NCBI RefSeq assembly: GCF_002584985.1
Contig: NZ_NUPZ01000014.1
Coordinates: 1-64,000 of the forward strand
Source: Bacillus sp. AFS029637
GTDB taxonomy: Bacteria > Bacillota > Bacilli > Bacillales > Bacillaceae_G
Reading direction: 5' to 3'
Length of the DNA stretch: 64,000 nt
Below the pieces are notes generated by a model. That model did not search any database and was not told where the DNA came from. It worked only from the letters and a program-made list of their open reading frames with translations. Position numbers and translations under genes: made by a program. Positions 16,568 to 25,770 of the stretch are shown here, one piece after another. Within the stretch, counting starts at the first letter, position 1. The number at the start of each line of letters is the position of its first letter.

Positions 16568-17870
16568 ATTTCTTTCCCTCTAACAACTCGATAATTCTCT
16601 CTTTATATTTTCCTTTTCTTCCATCTTCATAGATTAAATCATGTGGATAGAATAATTTTTGATCCGTTCGCTTCTTACCTGTAATCGCCTCAACAATATC
16701 TGATTCGCGTGATAGCTCTCTAAGCTCCCCATTCGGCATAAGAAGTAAGATTGGTAGGCGCTCCTCTTCTTCTCCAGCACGATAAAAGTCATATGGTAAG
16801 TCTGATGTTGAATCAACAACTAAATAATACTCTGGATCGAGCCCAATCTTTTTAAATAAGCTACTTAATTCCATCCAATTATCTAAACCATGCTTATCCG
16901 TAAACTCTACATATTTAAATAGATTTCGGTTCATAAAACGGCGACATAAATCACTTAAAATTGGATCCTCTTCGTCTTGCCATACTTGGAAGTAATAATA
17001 CATAACGTTCTCGTCTAGCTTTAAATAATCCTCTACTGTTACTTCTTCTTCAAATAAAGAATAGAAATGAACAGGGTGATGTTTAAACGTGTAATACTTC
17101 TCGTGCAATGATTTCGCACGGTGTAAAATCTTTGTTAAAATAACTTCTGCACTACGCGTTACTGGATGGAAATATACTTGCCAATACATTTGATAACGGC
17201 TCATAATATAATGCTCTACAGCATGCATACCACTATTTTTAATGACAACTTGATTCCCGTACGGTCGCATTACGCGCAGTATACGCTCCATATCAAAGTT
17301 CCCATACTTTACACCAGTAAAATATGCATCTCTTAATAAATAATCCATACGATCTGCATCGATCTGGCTTGAAATCATACTAATCGCTAATTTATTAGTA
17401 GATGTTTTCGCAATGACATCTGCTACCTTTTGCGGGAAATCCTTATCAACACGGCTTAACACACGATTAATTTCCGTATCACCAACGATAATCCTTTGCG
17501 TAAATTTCTCATGATCTAACGAAAATACTTTTTCAAACGAGTGAGAAAATGGGCCGTGTCCGACATCATGAAGTAATGCCGCACATAAACATAATAATCT
17601 ATCTTCAGCATTCCAATTTGGTCTGCCATCAAACACATCATCAATCATACGACGAATAATTTCATATACACCTAACGAATGAGTAAAGCGACTATGCTCT
17701 GCACCGTGAAATGTAAAAAAAGTCGTTCCAAGCTGCTTAATACGGCGCAAGCGTTGAAATTCTTTCGTTCCGATTAAATCCCAAATAACGCGATCACGCA
17801 CGTGCACATATTTATGTACTGGGTCTTTAAACACTTTTGTTTCGCTGAGTTTGTCGTTTAAATATACCAC
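16566..17870 (-). CDS. ywfO: HD-domain phosphohydrolase, YwfO-like
   Basis: A 434-residue HD-superfamily metal-dependent phosphohydrolase related to dNTP triphosphohydrolases. The HD core begins RLRRIKQLGTTFFTFHGAEHSRFTHSLGVY (His ligand), followed by AALLHDVGHGPFSHSFE (HD motif) and MISSQIDADRMDYLLRDA (last Asp). Relatives hydrolyse dNTPs or signalling nucleotides; the substrate is not deducible. The GTG start has AAGGGGG 10 nt upstream. It stands alone, convergent with ywhB. Confidence 0.9.
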   Translation of the reverse strand: MVYLNDKLSETKVFKDPVHKYVHVRDRVIWDLIGTKEFQRLRRIKQLGTTFFTFHGAEHSRFTHSLGVYEIIRRMIDDVFDGRPNWNAEDRLLCLCAALLHDVGHGPFSHSFEKVFSLDHEKFTQRIIVGDTEINRVLSRVDKDFPQKVADVIAKTSTNKLAISMISSQIDADRMDYLLRDAYFTGVKYGNFDMERILRVMRPYGNQVVIKNSGMHAVEHYIMSRYQMYWQVYFHPVTRSAEVILTKILHRAKSLHEKYYTFKHHPVHFYSLFEEEVTVEDYLKLDENVMYYYFQVWQDEEDPILSDLCRRFMNRNLFKYVEFTDKHGLDNWMELSSLFKKIGLDPEYYLVVDSTSDLPYDFYRAGEEEERLPILLLMPNGELRELSRESDIVEAITGKKRTDQKLFYPHDLIYEDGRKGKYKERIIELLEGKK

Positions 17871-17972
17871 TTTTCGACATCCCCCTTTCCTTACTGCATT
17901 CTTACTATATATTATAAACGAAATAGGAAACAGAAAGAAATGAAAGACTATATTAATTCCCTTTACAAAAAG

Positions 17973-18008
17973 AAAAAATCACCTTTACCGAAGCAAAAGT
18001 GATTTTTT
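17973..18008 (-). terminator. Terminator after the siderophore-binding protein gene
   Basis: AAAAAATCAC and GTGATTTTTT arms with an inner CTTT/AAAG pair and a loop of five bases. Confidence 0.8.
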
Positions 18009-18016
18009 GTTATACA

Positions 18017-18964
18017 TTATTTTCCTAAAACAAACTCAGCAACTTCGTCTAAGATCATTTCTTTACCTAGTGGGAAGTAACCTTTGTTTAAGTCTTCATT
18101 TTTAATTGTAAATACGTGGTTGTTTTTAACAGCGTTCATGTTTTTCCAAATTGATTCTTCTTGGAATTCTTTTAAGCGTTGAGAACCATCACCAGTTGTA
18201 AATACAAATAGGTAATCCGGATTGTAATCGATTAAAGCTTCTTTTTGTACTTGTACTAGCGGTTTGTCAGTTGGTGTGCCTTTAACTGCTGGTAATTTTA
18301 AATCATTAAAGATTACGCTACCGTAACCGTAGTCACCGTATACACGGAAAGCATTTGGATATGCAGCCATTTTCATGAATGTTGCATCACCAGTTTTAGC
18401 GATGATTTTGTCATGTAATTTGCTTGCTTTTTCATCATACTGTTTGAACCATTCTTCTGTTTCTTTTTCTTTACCGAAGATTTGACCTACTTCTTCGAAT
18501 TTTGGACGCCATTGATCTAATGGAGTTTTTAACATAACTGTTGGTGCAATTTTAGATAATTGATCATAAATCTTTTCTTGACGATTGTTTACAAGAATTA
18601 AGTCTGGTTTTGCAGCAGCTACTGCTTCGATGTTAATTTTATCGCCCCAAGCAGAGCCAACTGGTGTTACACCTTCTAATTTTTTCGCGATATGTCCATC
18701 AATTTTTTCTTGAGTTGTATTTGCAGTAATAATTGGCTTCATACCGAAGATTAATAATTCTTCTGTTGAACCACTAAGGTCAGCAATTTTCTTTGGGTTT
18801 GCAGGAATTTTAATTTCCCCTTTTGCATGTTGTACAGTGCGTTCTTCAATCTTCGCATCCTTCGCATCTGCTTTCTTTTCTTCTTCTTTGTTAGAACAAG
18901 CTGCAAATAGTACAGAAGTAACCACTAGTACCATTGCTAATAGTGCCATTTTAAAATTCTTCAT
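18017..18964 (-). CDS. Iron-siderophore-binding lipoprotein
   Basis: A 315-residue ABC transporter receptor of the FecB/FhuD (YfiY-like) type. The lipoprotein signal ends in the lipobox LFAAC (Cys22), so it is tethered outside the membrane. Two PeripBP_2 lobes are joined by a long helix; KPDLILVNNRQEKIYDQLS and NPDYLFVFTTGDG are typical strand motifs. Ligand class (hydroxamate, for example) is inference. It is the last gene of the cluster, set 192 bp beyond the ATPase, and a G-rich hairpin in the gap may separate its expression. ATG with AAGGAGTGGG upstream. Confidence 0.92.
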   Translation of the reverse strand: MKNFKMALLAMVLVVTSVLFAACSNKEEEKKADAKDAKIEERTVQHAKGEIKIPANPKKIADLSGSTEELLIFGMKPIITANTTQEKIDGHIAKKLEGVTPVGSAWGDKINIEAVAAAKPDLILVNNRQEKIYDQLSKIAPTVMLKTPLDQWRPKFEEVGQIFGKEKETEEWFKQYDEKASKLHDKIIAKTGDATFMKMAAYPNAFRVYGDYGYGSVIFNDLKLPAVKGTPTDKPLVQVQKEALIDYNPDYLFVFTTGDGSQRLKEFQEESIWKNMNAVKNNHVFTIKNEDLNKGYFPLGKEMILDEVAEFVLGK

Positions 18965-19125
18965 GTTCCCACTCCTTCTCGCTGTATTTCTCTTATAAGT
19001 TACAGTGAACTATAAGAAACAACTTAACAATTAATTAATATATATTTATTAATCGTTGTTTATAACCCGTTTTAACGGGCGTTCAACTTCCTATTTCATT
19101 AATAAGAAGCTCAACGTCCATTAAA

Positions 19126-19150
19126 AGCCCCCCCCCTCTTAAAGAGGGGG
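19126..19150 (-). terminator. G-rich hairpin between ATPase and binding protein
   Basis: CCCCCTCTT/AAGAGGGGG with a short loop, followed on the minus strand by further Gs and CTTTT. This is probably a partial terminator or a processing barrier inside the importer operon. Confidence 0.55.
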
Positions 19151-19156
19151 TTCTAC

Positions 19157-19969
19157 TTATGCTTTTTTACGCAATTGATTATTAATCATCGCTAAATCAT
19201 ATGTTAAACAAATCGGTTTACAGTTTACTGGACACGGAACGATTTGAGCTTCAATCTCAAATACACTGCGAAGTGTTTCACTTGTCATAACCTCATCTGG
19301 CGTTCCTTGTTTCATTAACTTACCTGCTTTTAATGCAATCATATGATCAGAGAAACGAGAAGCATGGTTTAAATCATGGATAACCATAACGATCGTTCTG
19401 CCTTCTTCTTGGTTTAACTTTTTCAGTAAGTTTAATACTTCAAGTTGATGAGCCATATCTAAGTATGTTGTTGGTTCATCTAACACGAGTAAATCCGTTC
19501 CTTGTGCAAGAGCCATCGCAATCCATACACGTTGACGCTGACCACCGGATAGGGCTTCTGCTGGGCGATTCGCGAATTCTGTCATTCCCGTCACTTCAAG
19601 TGCCCAATGAATGTAGCGATAATCCTCTTCTTTCAATGTCCCAAATCCCTTTTGATGAGGGAAACGTCCATAGGAAACAAGTTCAAATACAGTAAGACCT
19701 GTTGGCACTTCTGCAGTTTGTGGTAAAATCGCCATTTTCTTTGCGATTTCTTTCGTTGGCTGTTTCTCAATTGCTTTTCCGTCAAGATAAACAGTACCTT
19801 TTTTTGCTTTCAAAATACGAGAAGCTGTTTTTAATAATGTGGACTTCCCACAACCATTTGGTCCAATAATCGTCGTAATTTTCCCTTCTGGAATTTCAAC
19901 TGTTAATCCATCAATAATTAACCCTTCGTTATAGCCAACAGATACCGCATCAACTGCTAAAGTTGCCAT
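19157..19969 (-). CDS. Iron-siderophore ABC transporter ATP-binding protein
   Basis: A 270-residue FecE/FhuC/YusV-type ATPase. Walker A is GPNGCGKST (about 37), the signature is LSGGQRQRVWIAMALAQGT, Walker B is LLVLDEPTTYLD, and the H-loop His is in VMVIHDLNHASRFSDH. The C-terminus has three cysteines close together (CPVNCKPICLTYD), an odd detail that I cannot explain. ATG with AAAGGGAGG upstream, 15 bp after the second permease, in one operon with both permeases. Confidence 0.95.
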   Translation of the reverse strand: MATLAVDAVSVGYNEGLIIDGLTVEIPEGKITTIIGPNGCGKSTLLKTASRILKAKKGTVYLDGKAIEKQPTKEIAKKMAILPQTAEVPTGLTVFELVSYGRFPHQKGFGTLKEEDYRYIHWALEVTGMTEFANRPAEALSGGQRQRVWIAMALAQGTDLLVLDEPTTYLDMAHQLEVLNLLKKLNQEEGRTIVMVIHDLNHASRFSDHMIALKAGKLMKQGTPDEVMTSETLRSVFEIEAQIVPCPVNCKPICLTYDLAMINNQLRKKA

Positions 19970-19984
19970 GCAAAAAGCCTCCCT

Positions 19985-21001
19985 TTATTTTGTCCTCATA
20001 AGTAAGTAAATGAAATATGGTGCACCAATTACAGAAATAACTAGACCGATCGGTATTTCTGAAGTTGGTAACACACTTCTTGAAATTACGTCTGCAAATA
20101 AAAGTAAGAACGTTCCTATTAATGCAGCTGTGGGCAACATAATTTGATGTTTACCACCAACAAGGCGTCTCGCTAAATGCGGAGCCATTAAACCGATAAA
20201 ACCAATGCCACCGGCAACAGCAACAGATGCACCTGCTAAACAAACTGCGATAAATAATAATTTACGTCTTTCTTTTTCTACGTTTACACCAAGGCCAACT
20301 GCTGTAGAGTCGCCTAGGTTCATTACATTTAATACGTGTGCCTTACTAATAGCAAGCGGTAAGAAAATCATCATCCACGGAAGCACGCTTAAGACGAATT
20401 TCCAATCCGTACCCCACAGACTTCCCGCTAACCAAATTGTAGCAAAGCGGAAATCATTAGATGTCATCTTCATAGAAAAGATTAAACTAACAGCACCAAA
20501 TCCAGCTGCAACGGCGATACCGACAAGTATTAATCGAGTAGATGAAACGCCATCCTTCCACGCTAATAAGTAAATAATAACCGCCGCTAATATCGCACCG
20601 ACTAATGCGAAGAATGGAAGAATAAATACAGATAAAAGTGTACCAGTTCCAACTTTTCCGAAGAAAAAGTAAACGAATACAACAACCGTTAATCCAGCTC
20701 CAGCGTTAATACCTATAATACCTGGATCAGCAAGTGGATTTCGTGATAATCCCTGCAAAATCGCACCTGACATAGCTAAAGCCGATCCAACTAGTATAGC
20801 AATAACCATACGTGGCATACGGAATTCAAATAAAATAACAGACTGATCTTCAGCACCAAGTCCAACCAATGACTTTAATACGTCCATTGGTGGTATTTTA
20901 AATGTCCCTGTATTTAAACTTACTAAAAATACAGTAACGATTAATCCTACTAAAATTGTTAAAACAGAAATGTTCTTTTTTGTTAAGACACTCGTCCTCA
21001 C
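19985..21001 (-). CDS. Iron-siderophore ABC transporter permease 2
   Basis: A 338-residue FecCD-family permease with about nine to ten membrane helices. Family hallmarks are RMPRMVIAILVGSALAMSG, ILQGLSRNPLADPGIIG and GGIGFIGLMAPHLARRLVG. It forms the heterodimeric channel with its upstream partner. The GTG start at 21001 overlaps the TGA of the first permease by three bases (GTGA), and its ribosome-binding site GAGGG lies inside that gene, so translation is coupled. Confidence 0.95.
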   Translation of the reverse strand: MRTSVLTKKNISVLTILVGLIVTVFLVSLNTGTFKIPPMDVLKSLVGLGAEDQSVILFEFRMPRMVIAILVGSALAMSGAILQGLSRNPLADPGIIGINAGAGLTVVVFVYFFFGKVGTGTLLSVFILPFFALVGAILAAVIIYLLAWKDGVSSTRLILVGIAVAAGFGAVSLIFSMKMTSNDFRFATIWLAGSLWGTDWKFVLSVLPWMMIFLPLAISKAHVLNVMNLGDSTAVGLGVNVEKERRKLLFIAVCLAGASVAVAGGIGFIGLMAPHLARRLVGGKHQIMLPTAALIGTFLLLFADVISRSVLPTSEIPIGLVISVIGAPYFIYLLMRTK

Positions 21002-22053
21002 ATTTTCCCTCTCCCTTCGTTACGTGCTAAGTAGAGGAAGAATGGAACTCCAATTAGCGCTGTAATTGCTCCAATTGGCGTTTCAAACGGCGGGTTAATA
21101 ACGCGAGATAGCATATCTGCACACTCGATTAATAATCCACCTAAGACTGCAGAACATGGAATAACCCACCTATAGTCTGAGCCTACAAGGAAACGAGTCA
21201 TATGCGGGATTACAAGACCAACAAATCCAACCGATCCTGCCATAGAAACCGCAGAACCTGTTAACACAAGAACAAGTACTGTTCCAATGAATTTAATTAA
21301 TGTCGTATTTTGACCAAGTCCAATCGCAATCTCTTCACCGAAGCTCAAAATCGTAATATACCTCGACATCATAATTGCGATAAAGAGACAAACTAGACCG
21401 ATCGGCACTAGCATATTAATACTTTCCCATTTCACTCCAGCAACTCCGCCTGCATTCCACATACTTACCTCTTGGGCAAGATTGAAATACAGCGCAATTC
21501 CAGATGAAATGGCCCCTAATAAAGCACTAATTGCTGCCCCTGCTAAAGCTAATTTCACAGGTGTTAATCCACCTGGTGAAGAAGACCCAATTCCATATAC
21601 AATGCTCGCACCAAAAGCAGCTCCAATAAAAGATGCGATAACGAACATTAAATAAGGTGAATTAGGGAAGAATGCATACATAATTGCAATTCCGAATACA
21701 GCGCCATCTGTAATCCCCATTAAAGATGGTGATGCCAGTGGATTTCGCGTCATACCTTGCATAATTGCTCCTGATACCGCTAAAAAGGCACCTGCAACTA
21801 CGCCCCCTATTGCTCTAGGCATGCGAAGTTCTTGAATTACGTTATGATGCGTGTTAGACCCATCAAACTGAAAGACAGCTTGCCATACAGTCTTTAAACT
21901 AATATCAGCAGCACCAAACGAAATAGAAACTGCCATACTTAAAGCTAATAAAACTGTGCCCGCTATTAAAATAATAGAAGCAATGAGCGGTCTGCTCTTA
22001 ATCTCTTTAACATTCATATCTTGCTGTTCTATACTCCTTGCGCTCGCTTCCAT
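20998..22053 (-). CDS. Iron-siderophore ABC transporter permease 1
   Basis: A 351-residue FecCD permease (YfiZ-like). It has RMPRAIGGVVAGAFLAVSG, IMQGMTRNPLASPSLMG and GSVGFVGLVIPHMTRFLVG, and ends in LYLARNEGRGKM. It is the first gene of the importer operon, behind a promoter and Fur box. The start is uncertain: the ATG at 22053 has GAGGG directly against it, and an ATG 12 codons later follows AAGGAG at a long distance. I keep the longer form. Confidence 0.93.
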   Translation of the reverse strand: MEASARSIEQQDMNVKEIKSRPLIASIILIAGTVLLALSMAVSISFGAADISLKTVWQAVFQFDGSNTHHNVIQELRMPRAIGGVVAGAFLAVSGAIMQGMTRNPLASPSLMGITDGAVFGIAIMYAFFPNSPYLMFVIASFIGAAFGASIVYGIGSSSPGGLTPVKLALAGAAISALLGAISSGIALYFNLAQEVSMWNAGGVAGVKWESINMLVPIGLVCLFIAIMMSRYITILSFGEEIAIGLGQNTTLIKFIGTVLVLVLTGSAVSMAGSVGFVGLVIPHMTRFLVGSDYRWVIPCSAVLGGLLIECADMLSRVINPPFETPIGAITALIGVPFFLYLARNEGRGKM

Positions 22054-22144
22054 CCCTCAACCATCCTAACCAACAACATATATTTAATGAAATGAAATTT
22101 ATTCTCAAATAGTATTAAAAAAATGAGATGAATCGATCTTCTTC

Positions 22145-22159
22145 TGATAATGATTCTCA
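22145..22159. promoter_or_regulatory. Fur box
   Basis: TGATAATGATTCTCA matches the 7-1-7 Fur motif TGATAATNATTATCA with one mismatch in the arms. It lies just downstream of the -10 of the importer promoter, so iron-loaded Fur would block transcription. Confidence 0.85.
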
Positions 22160-22175
22160 GAATCAGACACTTTCT

Positions 22176-22205
22176 ATTCTACCTATCGCTTTAAAAGGCT
22201 GTCAA
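22176..22205 (-). promoter_or_regulatory. Promoter of the siderophore importer operon
   Basis: On the minus strand TTGACA (22200-22205), an 18-base spacer and TAGAAT (22176-22181). The Fur box follows directly. The other bases of the 22054-22367 gap hold no further element that I can define, apart from a region at 22240-22310 that looks structured. Confidence 0.75.
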
Positions 22206-22331
22206 CCATTATTTTGAAATACAAATTCATATACATCGAAATTTTAATAAACAAGTGACGCTCATCCTTCATTGAATGTTAGTTCCGACCAAGTGCACTT
22301 TCATAGAATAAATTTCTCCTCTTATGGGCAT

Positions 22332-22366
22332 AAAAAAAGAAGAGGAATCTGCTCACTCTTCTTTTT
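22332..22366 (-). terminator. Terminator of the DUF1450 gene
   Basis: AAAAAAGAAGAG pairs with CTCTTCTTTTT; the loop is 11 bases. Confidence 0.8.
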
Positions 22367-22367
22367 C

Positions 22368-22592
22368 TTACTTATTTAACTTTACTTCAATCTTTGTAAT
22401 TAACTCGTCTTCTGTTGGAGCCGCAACTGGACGGTTATTTACAAATGCGAATGATTTTTTACGACCAGGGCCACAGTAAGACTGACATCCAACTTCAATC
22501 GTTGCACATGAATCTACTTTTTTTAACTTCGGAATCAACGTTTTAACGTTCGTTGCCTGACAATCATCGCACACACGAAATTCGTTTCCCAT
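22368..22592 (-). CDS. DUF1450 family small protein, YuzB-like
   Basis: A 74-residue cytoplasmic protein with cysteines C-D-D-C at the N-terminus and a [17 protein letters not shown] motif. Spaced cysteines plus a thioredoxin-like ending ([17 protein letters not shown]) recall small ferredoxin-like folds of the YuzB/DUF1450 family. A role in redox or iron handling is speculative. ATG 22592 with GAGGAAG upstream; an in-frame GTG three codons earlier is disfavoured. Confidence 0.78.
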   Translation of the reverse strand: MGNEFRVCDDCQATNVKTLIPKLKKVDSCATIEVGCQSYCGPGRKKSFAFVNNRPVAAPTEDELITKIEVKLNK

Positions 22593-22863
22593 ATATAACA
22601 CTTCCTCTATTTCAAACTTTTCTCAAGTACATTTAAAAATAAACACTAAATGGTATTTTACCGTTCTTTGAAGCTCGTTGCAAGTCTCCCTACATAGCCT
22701 ACGCTACATATTTATATGCTCTCCTACAGAACCTCTCATCATTCATGGGTAATTTTTTCCCTTTCATCGAAATCTACCATATTTTTAAAAGCTTTGTATA
22801 AAAGCTCATTTTTTTGCCCATTATAAAAATAGGAAGTTCATAAAAAGAAAGGGAGTTGAATCT

Positions 22864-23556
22864 ATGAAAGTAAGACAGGATGCTTGGACGGACGAAGACG
22901 ATTTATTACTTGCTGAAACTGTACTACGTCATGTTCGAGAAGGAAGTACTCAATTAAATGCATTTGAAGAAGTCGGAGATCAGTTAAATCGCACATCAGC
23001 TGCTTGCGGTTTCCGTTGGAACGCCGTTGTTCGTTATAGCTATGAACAAGCTCTTCAACTAGCAAAAAAACATCGTAAAGATAAAATGCGTGCTGCGAGC
23101 GGTGAACAAGCAAAGAAACGTTTACTTTATACACCACCTGCTTCAGAAGCGATAGTGGATTATGAAGAATTATTACAAGAGGAAACAAATATACAATATA
23201 AAGAAGTTAGTCCATATCAAGAACCTACTGTTCCCGTTTCAAAAGCCTCTATAACAATGCAAGATGTTATTTACTTTTTACAAACAGTTGGGTCTTCAAA
23301 TATAAAAGTAACAGCTCTTGAAAACGAGAATACGAGATTGAAACAAGAAATAAAAGGACAAATGCTTCGAAATGAAGAACTGGAAAAGAAACTAGAGAAA
23401 TTAGAAAAGCAATCTCATACTGTACAAGAAGACTACGAAACACTTATGAATATTATGAACCGAGCTCGTAAATTGGCCGTAATGGATGATGAAGAACGTT
23501 CACAAACATCTTTCCGCATGGATCGAAACGGTAATTTAGAAAAAATTGCAGAATAA
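22864..23556 (+). CDS. rsfA: RsfA family prespore regulator
   Basis: A 230-residue transcription factor. The N-terminal Myb/SANT-like domain (about 3-55: RQDAWTDEDDLLLAETVLRH, GFRWNAVVRYSYEQAL) is followed by a variable linker and a C-terminal coiled coil (about 150-205, KLEKLEKQSHTVQEDYE). B. subtilis RsfA (YwfN) tunes sigma-F-dependent genes in the forespore, and family size and domains agree. ATG with AAAGGGAG upstream. It is monocistronic with its own terminator. The 262 bases before it show no certain promoter. Confidence 0.88.
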   Translation: MKVRQDAWTDEDDLLLAETVLRHVREGSTQLNAFEEVGDQLNRTSAACGFRWNAVVRYSYEQALQLAKKHRKDKMRAASGEQAKKRLLYTPPASEAIVDYEELLQEETNIQYKEVSPYQEPTVPVSKASITMQDVIYFLQTVGSSNIKVTALENENTRLKQEIKGQMLRNEELEKKLEKLEKQSHTVQEDYETLMNIMNRARKLAVMDDEERSQTSFRMDRNGNLEKIAE

Positions 23557-23585
23557 AAAGGATGCATTACATGCATCCTTTTTAT
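23556..23585 (+). terminator. Terminator of rsfA
   Basis: AAAAGGATGCAT and ATGCATCCTTTT form a perfect stem with a tiny loop and a T-run. It also serves the small pseudogene on the other strand. Confidence 0.88.
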
Positions 23586-23729
23586 TATTTCACTTCAACC
23601 ATGTGCGCTTCTTCTACGTTAGAGCCTTTCTTTATATCTGGGAAGATTTTTTCCTTTGGATTCTCTTTAAAGGCTGCTAAATACGGCAGCTGACATAATC
23701 GCTACAATTCCTAATTTAACTTTTTTCAT
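23585..23729 (-). pseudogene. Frameshifted small exported peptide gene
   Basis: An ATG at 23729 with GGAGGC upstream begins a 20-codon frame (KKVKLGIVAIMSAAVFSSL) and stops. One base off, the frame continues AFKENPKEKIFPDIKKG and on through SNVEEAHMVEVK to TAA at 23585. Length 145 is 48 codons plus one base, which fits a single-base insertion near 23670. The restored product is a 47-residue peptide with a basic-hydrophobic export signal and a polar tail, the shape of a Phr-like or other small secreted peptide. No Rap gene adjoins. It could be a sequencing error. Confidence 0.6.
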
Positions 23730-23904
23730 TTGTATGCCTCCTAAAATCATAATTACATCCCTTAGTTTAACTATCACAGCTCGTTTAACCAATTCACTTT
23801 CCTTACAACAACATTCCAATTCAGTAAGGCTTCCTCTTAAAAACTACTTTCATTATTTTTTGTTATAATAGAGATTGTCATTTTAAAGATAAGGGGTTAG
23901 TTAT

Positions 23905-24750
23905 ATGAGCAATTCCCGTTCCATTTTATCTCAGCCAGAGTGGCGTATTGTAGATCAGTCTAGTTTGGGACCAACATTCCATGCGCTTCAGTCGTTCGCA
24001 ATGGATGACACATTATGTACAAGTATTGGAAATGGCAATTCAGCGGCAACAATGCGCTCTTGGGTTCATCACAATACAATTGTTCTTGGCATTCAAGATT
24101 CACGCCTTCCACATTTAGAAGAAGGCATTTCCTTTTTAAAGGAAAACAACTTCAATGTTATCGTTCGTAATTCTGGCGGACTCGCAGTCGTGCTTGATGA
24201 AGGTGTATTAAACGTATCACTTTTATTCCAAGAAACAGAAAAAGGTATCGATATTGATCTTGGATACGATACAATGTGGCATTTAATTCAGGAGATGTTA
24301 AAAGATTACGACGTTACTATCGAGGCAAAAGAAATTGTTGGCTCTTACTGCCCTGGTAGTTATGACTTAAGTATTCGCGATCAAAAATTCGCTGGTATTT
24401 CACAACGCCGTATTCGCGGTGGTGTCGCTGTCCAAATTTATCTCTGTGCTACAGAAAGCGGCTCTGAGCGTGCCGCACTCGTTCGTGATTTCTACAACTT
24501 AGCAATTCAAGGGGAAGAAACACGCTTTACGTACCCTGAAATTGTACCGAGTACGATGGCCTCACTCTCAGAATTACTTGGCGAAACCATTACAGTACAG
24601 AATTTAATGATGCGCCTTTTAAAAACACTGCAGCAATTCGCTCCAAAATTAACACCGTCTCAATTAACAATAGATGAGATTCCTTTATATGAGACGAATT
24701 TACAACGTATTATTGATCGCAATAACAAGGCACTTGGCTTAGAAAAATAA
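23905..24750 (+). CDS. lipL: Octanoyl-[GcvH]:protein N-octanoyltransferase
   Basis: LipL moves octanoyl groups from GcvH to E2 subunits of 2-oxoacid dehydrogenases during lipoate assembly. The 281-residue protein has the biotin/lipoate ligase fold. Motifs are [19 protein letters not shown] (about 88-106, like RRxSGG) and the catalytic cysteine Cys149 in [12 protein letters not shown], at the position known for B. subtilis LipL. The conserved lysine is in [16 protein letters not shown] with AAGGGG upstream. It is monocistronic and convergent with pta, as in the B. subtilis ywfL region. Confidence 0.93.
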   Translation: MSNSRSILSQPEWRIVDQSSLGPTFHALQSFAMDDTLCTSIGNGNSAATMRSWVHHNTIVLGIQDSRLPHLEEGISFLKENNFNVIVRNSGGLAVVLDEGVLNVSLLFQETEKGIDIDLGYDTMWHLIQEMLKDYDVTIEAKEIVGSYCPGSYDLSIRDQKFAGISQRRIRGGVAVQIYLCATESGSERAALVRDFYNLAIQGEETRFTYPEIVPSTMASLSELLGETITVQNLMMRLLKTLQQFAPKLTPSQLTIDEIPLYETNLQRIIDRNNKALGLEK

Positions 24751-24780
24751 AAACCGTCGCTATAATAGCGACGGTTTTTA
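24749..24780. terminator. Bidirectional terminator, lipL/pta
   Basis: AAAACCGTCGCTA-TAA-TAGCGACGGTTTT, a nearly perfect stem with T-run. Confidence 0.92.
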
Positions 24781-24798
24781 TTTTAATTCTTTATAGAA

Positions 24799-25770
24799 TT
24801 AAAGTGCTTGAGCTGCTGTAATTAAAGCTAACTTGTACACTTCTTCTTCGTTACATCCACGAGATAAGTCGTTTACAGGCATGTTTAAGCCTTGTAAGAT
24901 TGGTCCTACTGCTTCGAAGTTACCTAAGCGTTGAGCGATTTTGTAGCCGATATTACCAGCTTCTAAGCTTGGGAATACGAATACGTTAGCATCACCTTTA
25001 ATTGTAGAACCTGGAGCTTTTTTCTCAGCTACAGATGGTACGAATGCAGCATCGAATTGGAATTCTCCATCTAGAGTTAACTCAGGAGCCATTTCTTTTG
25101 CAATGCGAGTTGCTTCTACAACTTTTTCTGTTTCTGGAGATTTCGCAGAACCTTTTGTAGAGAAGCTTAACATAGCAACGCGCGGGTCAATACCGAATAA
25201 CTCAGCAGTTTTCGCACTCTCTATACCGATTTCAGCTAAATCTTGGCTGTTTGGTGCAATGTTAATTGCGCAATCAGCGAATACATATTTCTCTTCTTCA
25301 CGTACCATGATGAATACGCCAGAAGTTTTTGTAACGCCTGGTTTTGTTTTAATAATTTGAAGTGCTGGACGAACTGTATCAGCTGTAGAGTGAGCTGCAC
25401 CACTTACTAAACCGTGTGCTTTGCCCATGTATACAAGCATTGTACCGAAGTAGTTTTCGTCTTTAAGGATTTTGCGAGCGTCTTCTTCTGTTGCTTTACC
25501 TTTACGGCGTTCAACGAAAGATGCTACCATTGCATCCATTTCTTCGTATGTAGCTGGGTCGTAAATATCAACGCCTGCTAATGTTAAATTCAAGCTAGCA
25601 GCTTTTGCGCTAATCTCTTCTTTATTACCAACTAAGATTGGTTTTACTAACTCTTCTTTTGCTAAACGCTCTGCAGCGCCTAAAATTCTTTCATCAGTTC
25701 CTTCAGGAAGTACGATAGAAATGCCTTTTCCTTGAACTTTTTCTTTTACCGTTGTAAATAAATTGCTCAC
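24799..25770 (-). CDS. pta: Phosphate acetyltransferase
   Basis: It interconverts acetyl-CoA and acetyl phosphate in overflow metabolism. The length of 323 residues matches the short Bacillus Pta. Motifs are GISIVLPEGTDERILGAAE at the N-terminus, GLVSGAAHSTADTVRPALQ (CoA and phosphate binding) in the middle, and PVNDLSRGCNEEEVYKLA with the conserved Ser/Arg near the end. The GTG start has AGGAGG upstream. A TATAAT box lies in the 265-bp leader, but I found no cre site matching the CcpA consensus. Confidence 0.96.
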   Translation of the reverse strand: MSNLFTTVKEKVQGKGISIVLPEGTDERILGAAERLAKEELVKPILVGNKEEISAKAASLNLTLAGVDIYDPATYEEMDAMVASFVERRKGKATEEDARKILKDENYFGTMLVYMGKAHGLVSGAAHSTADTVRPALQIIKTKPGVTKTSGVFIMVREEEKYVFADCAINIAPNSQDLAEIGIESAKTAELFGIDPRVAMLSFSTKGSAKSPETEKVVEATRIAKEMAPELTLDGEFQFDAAFVPSVAEKKAPGSTIKGDANVFVFPSLEAGNIGYKIAQRLGNFEAVGPILQGLNMPVNDLSRGCNEEEVYKLALITAAQAL

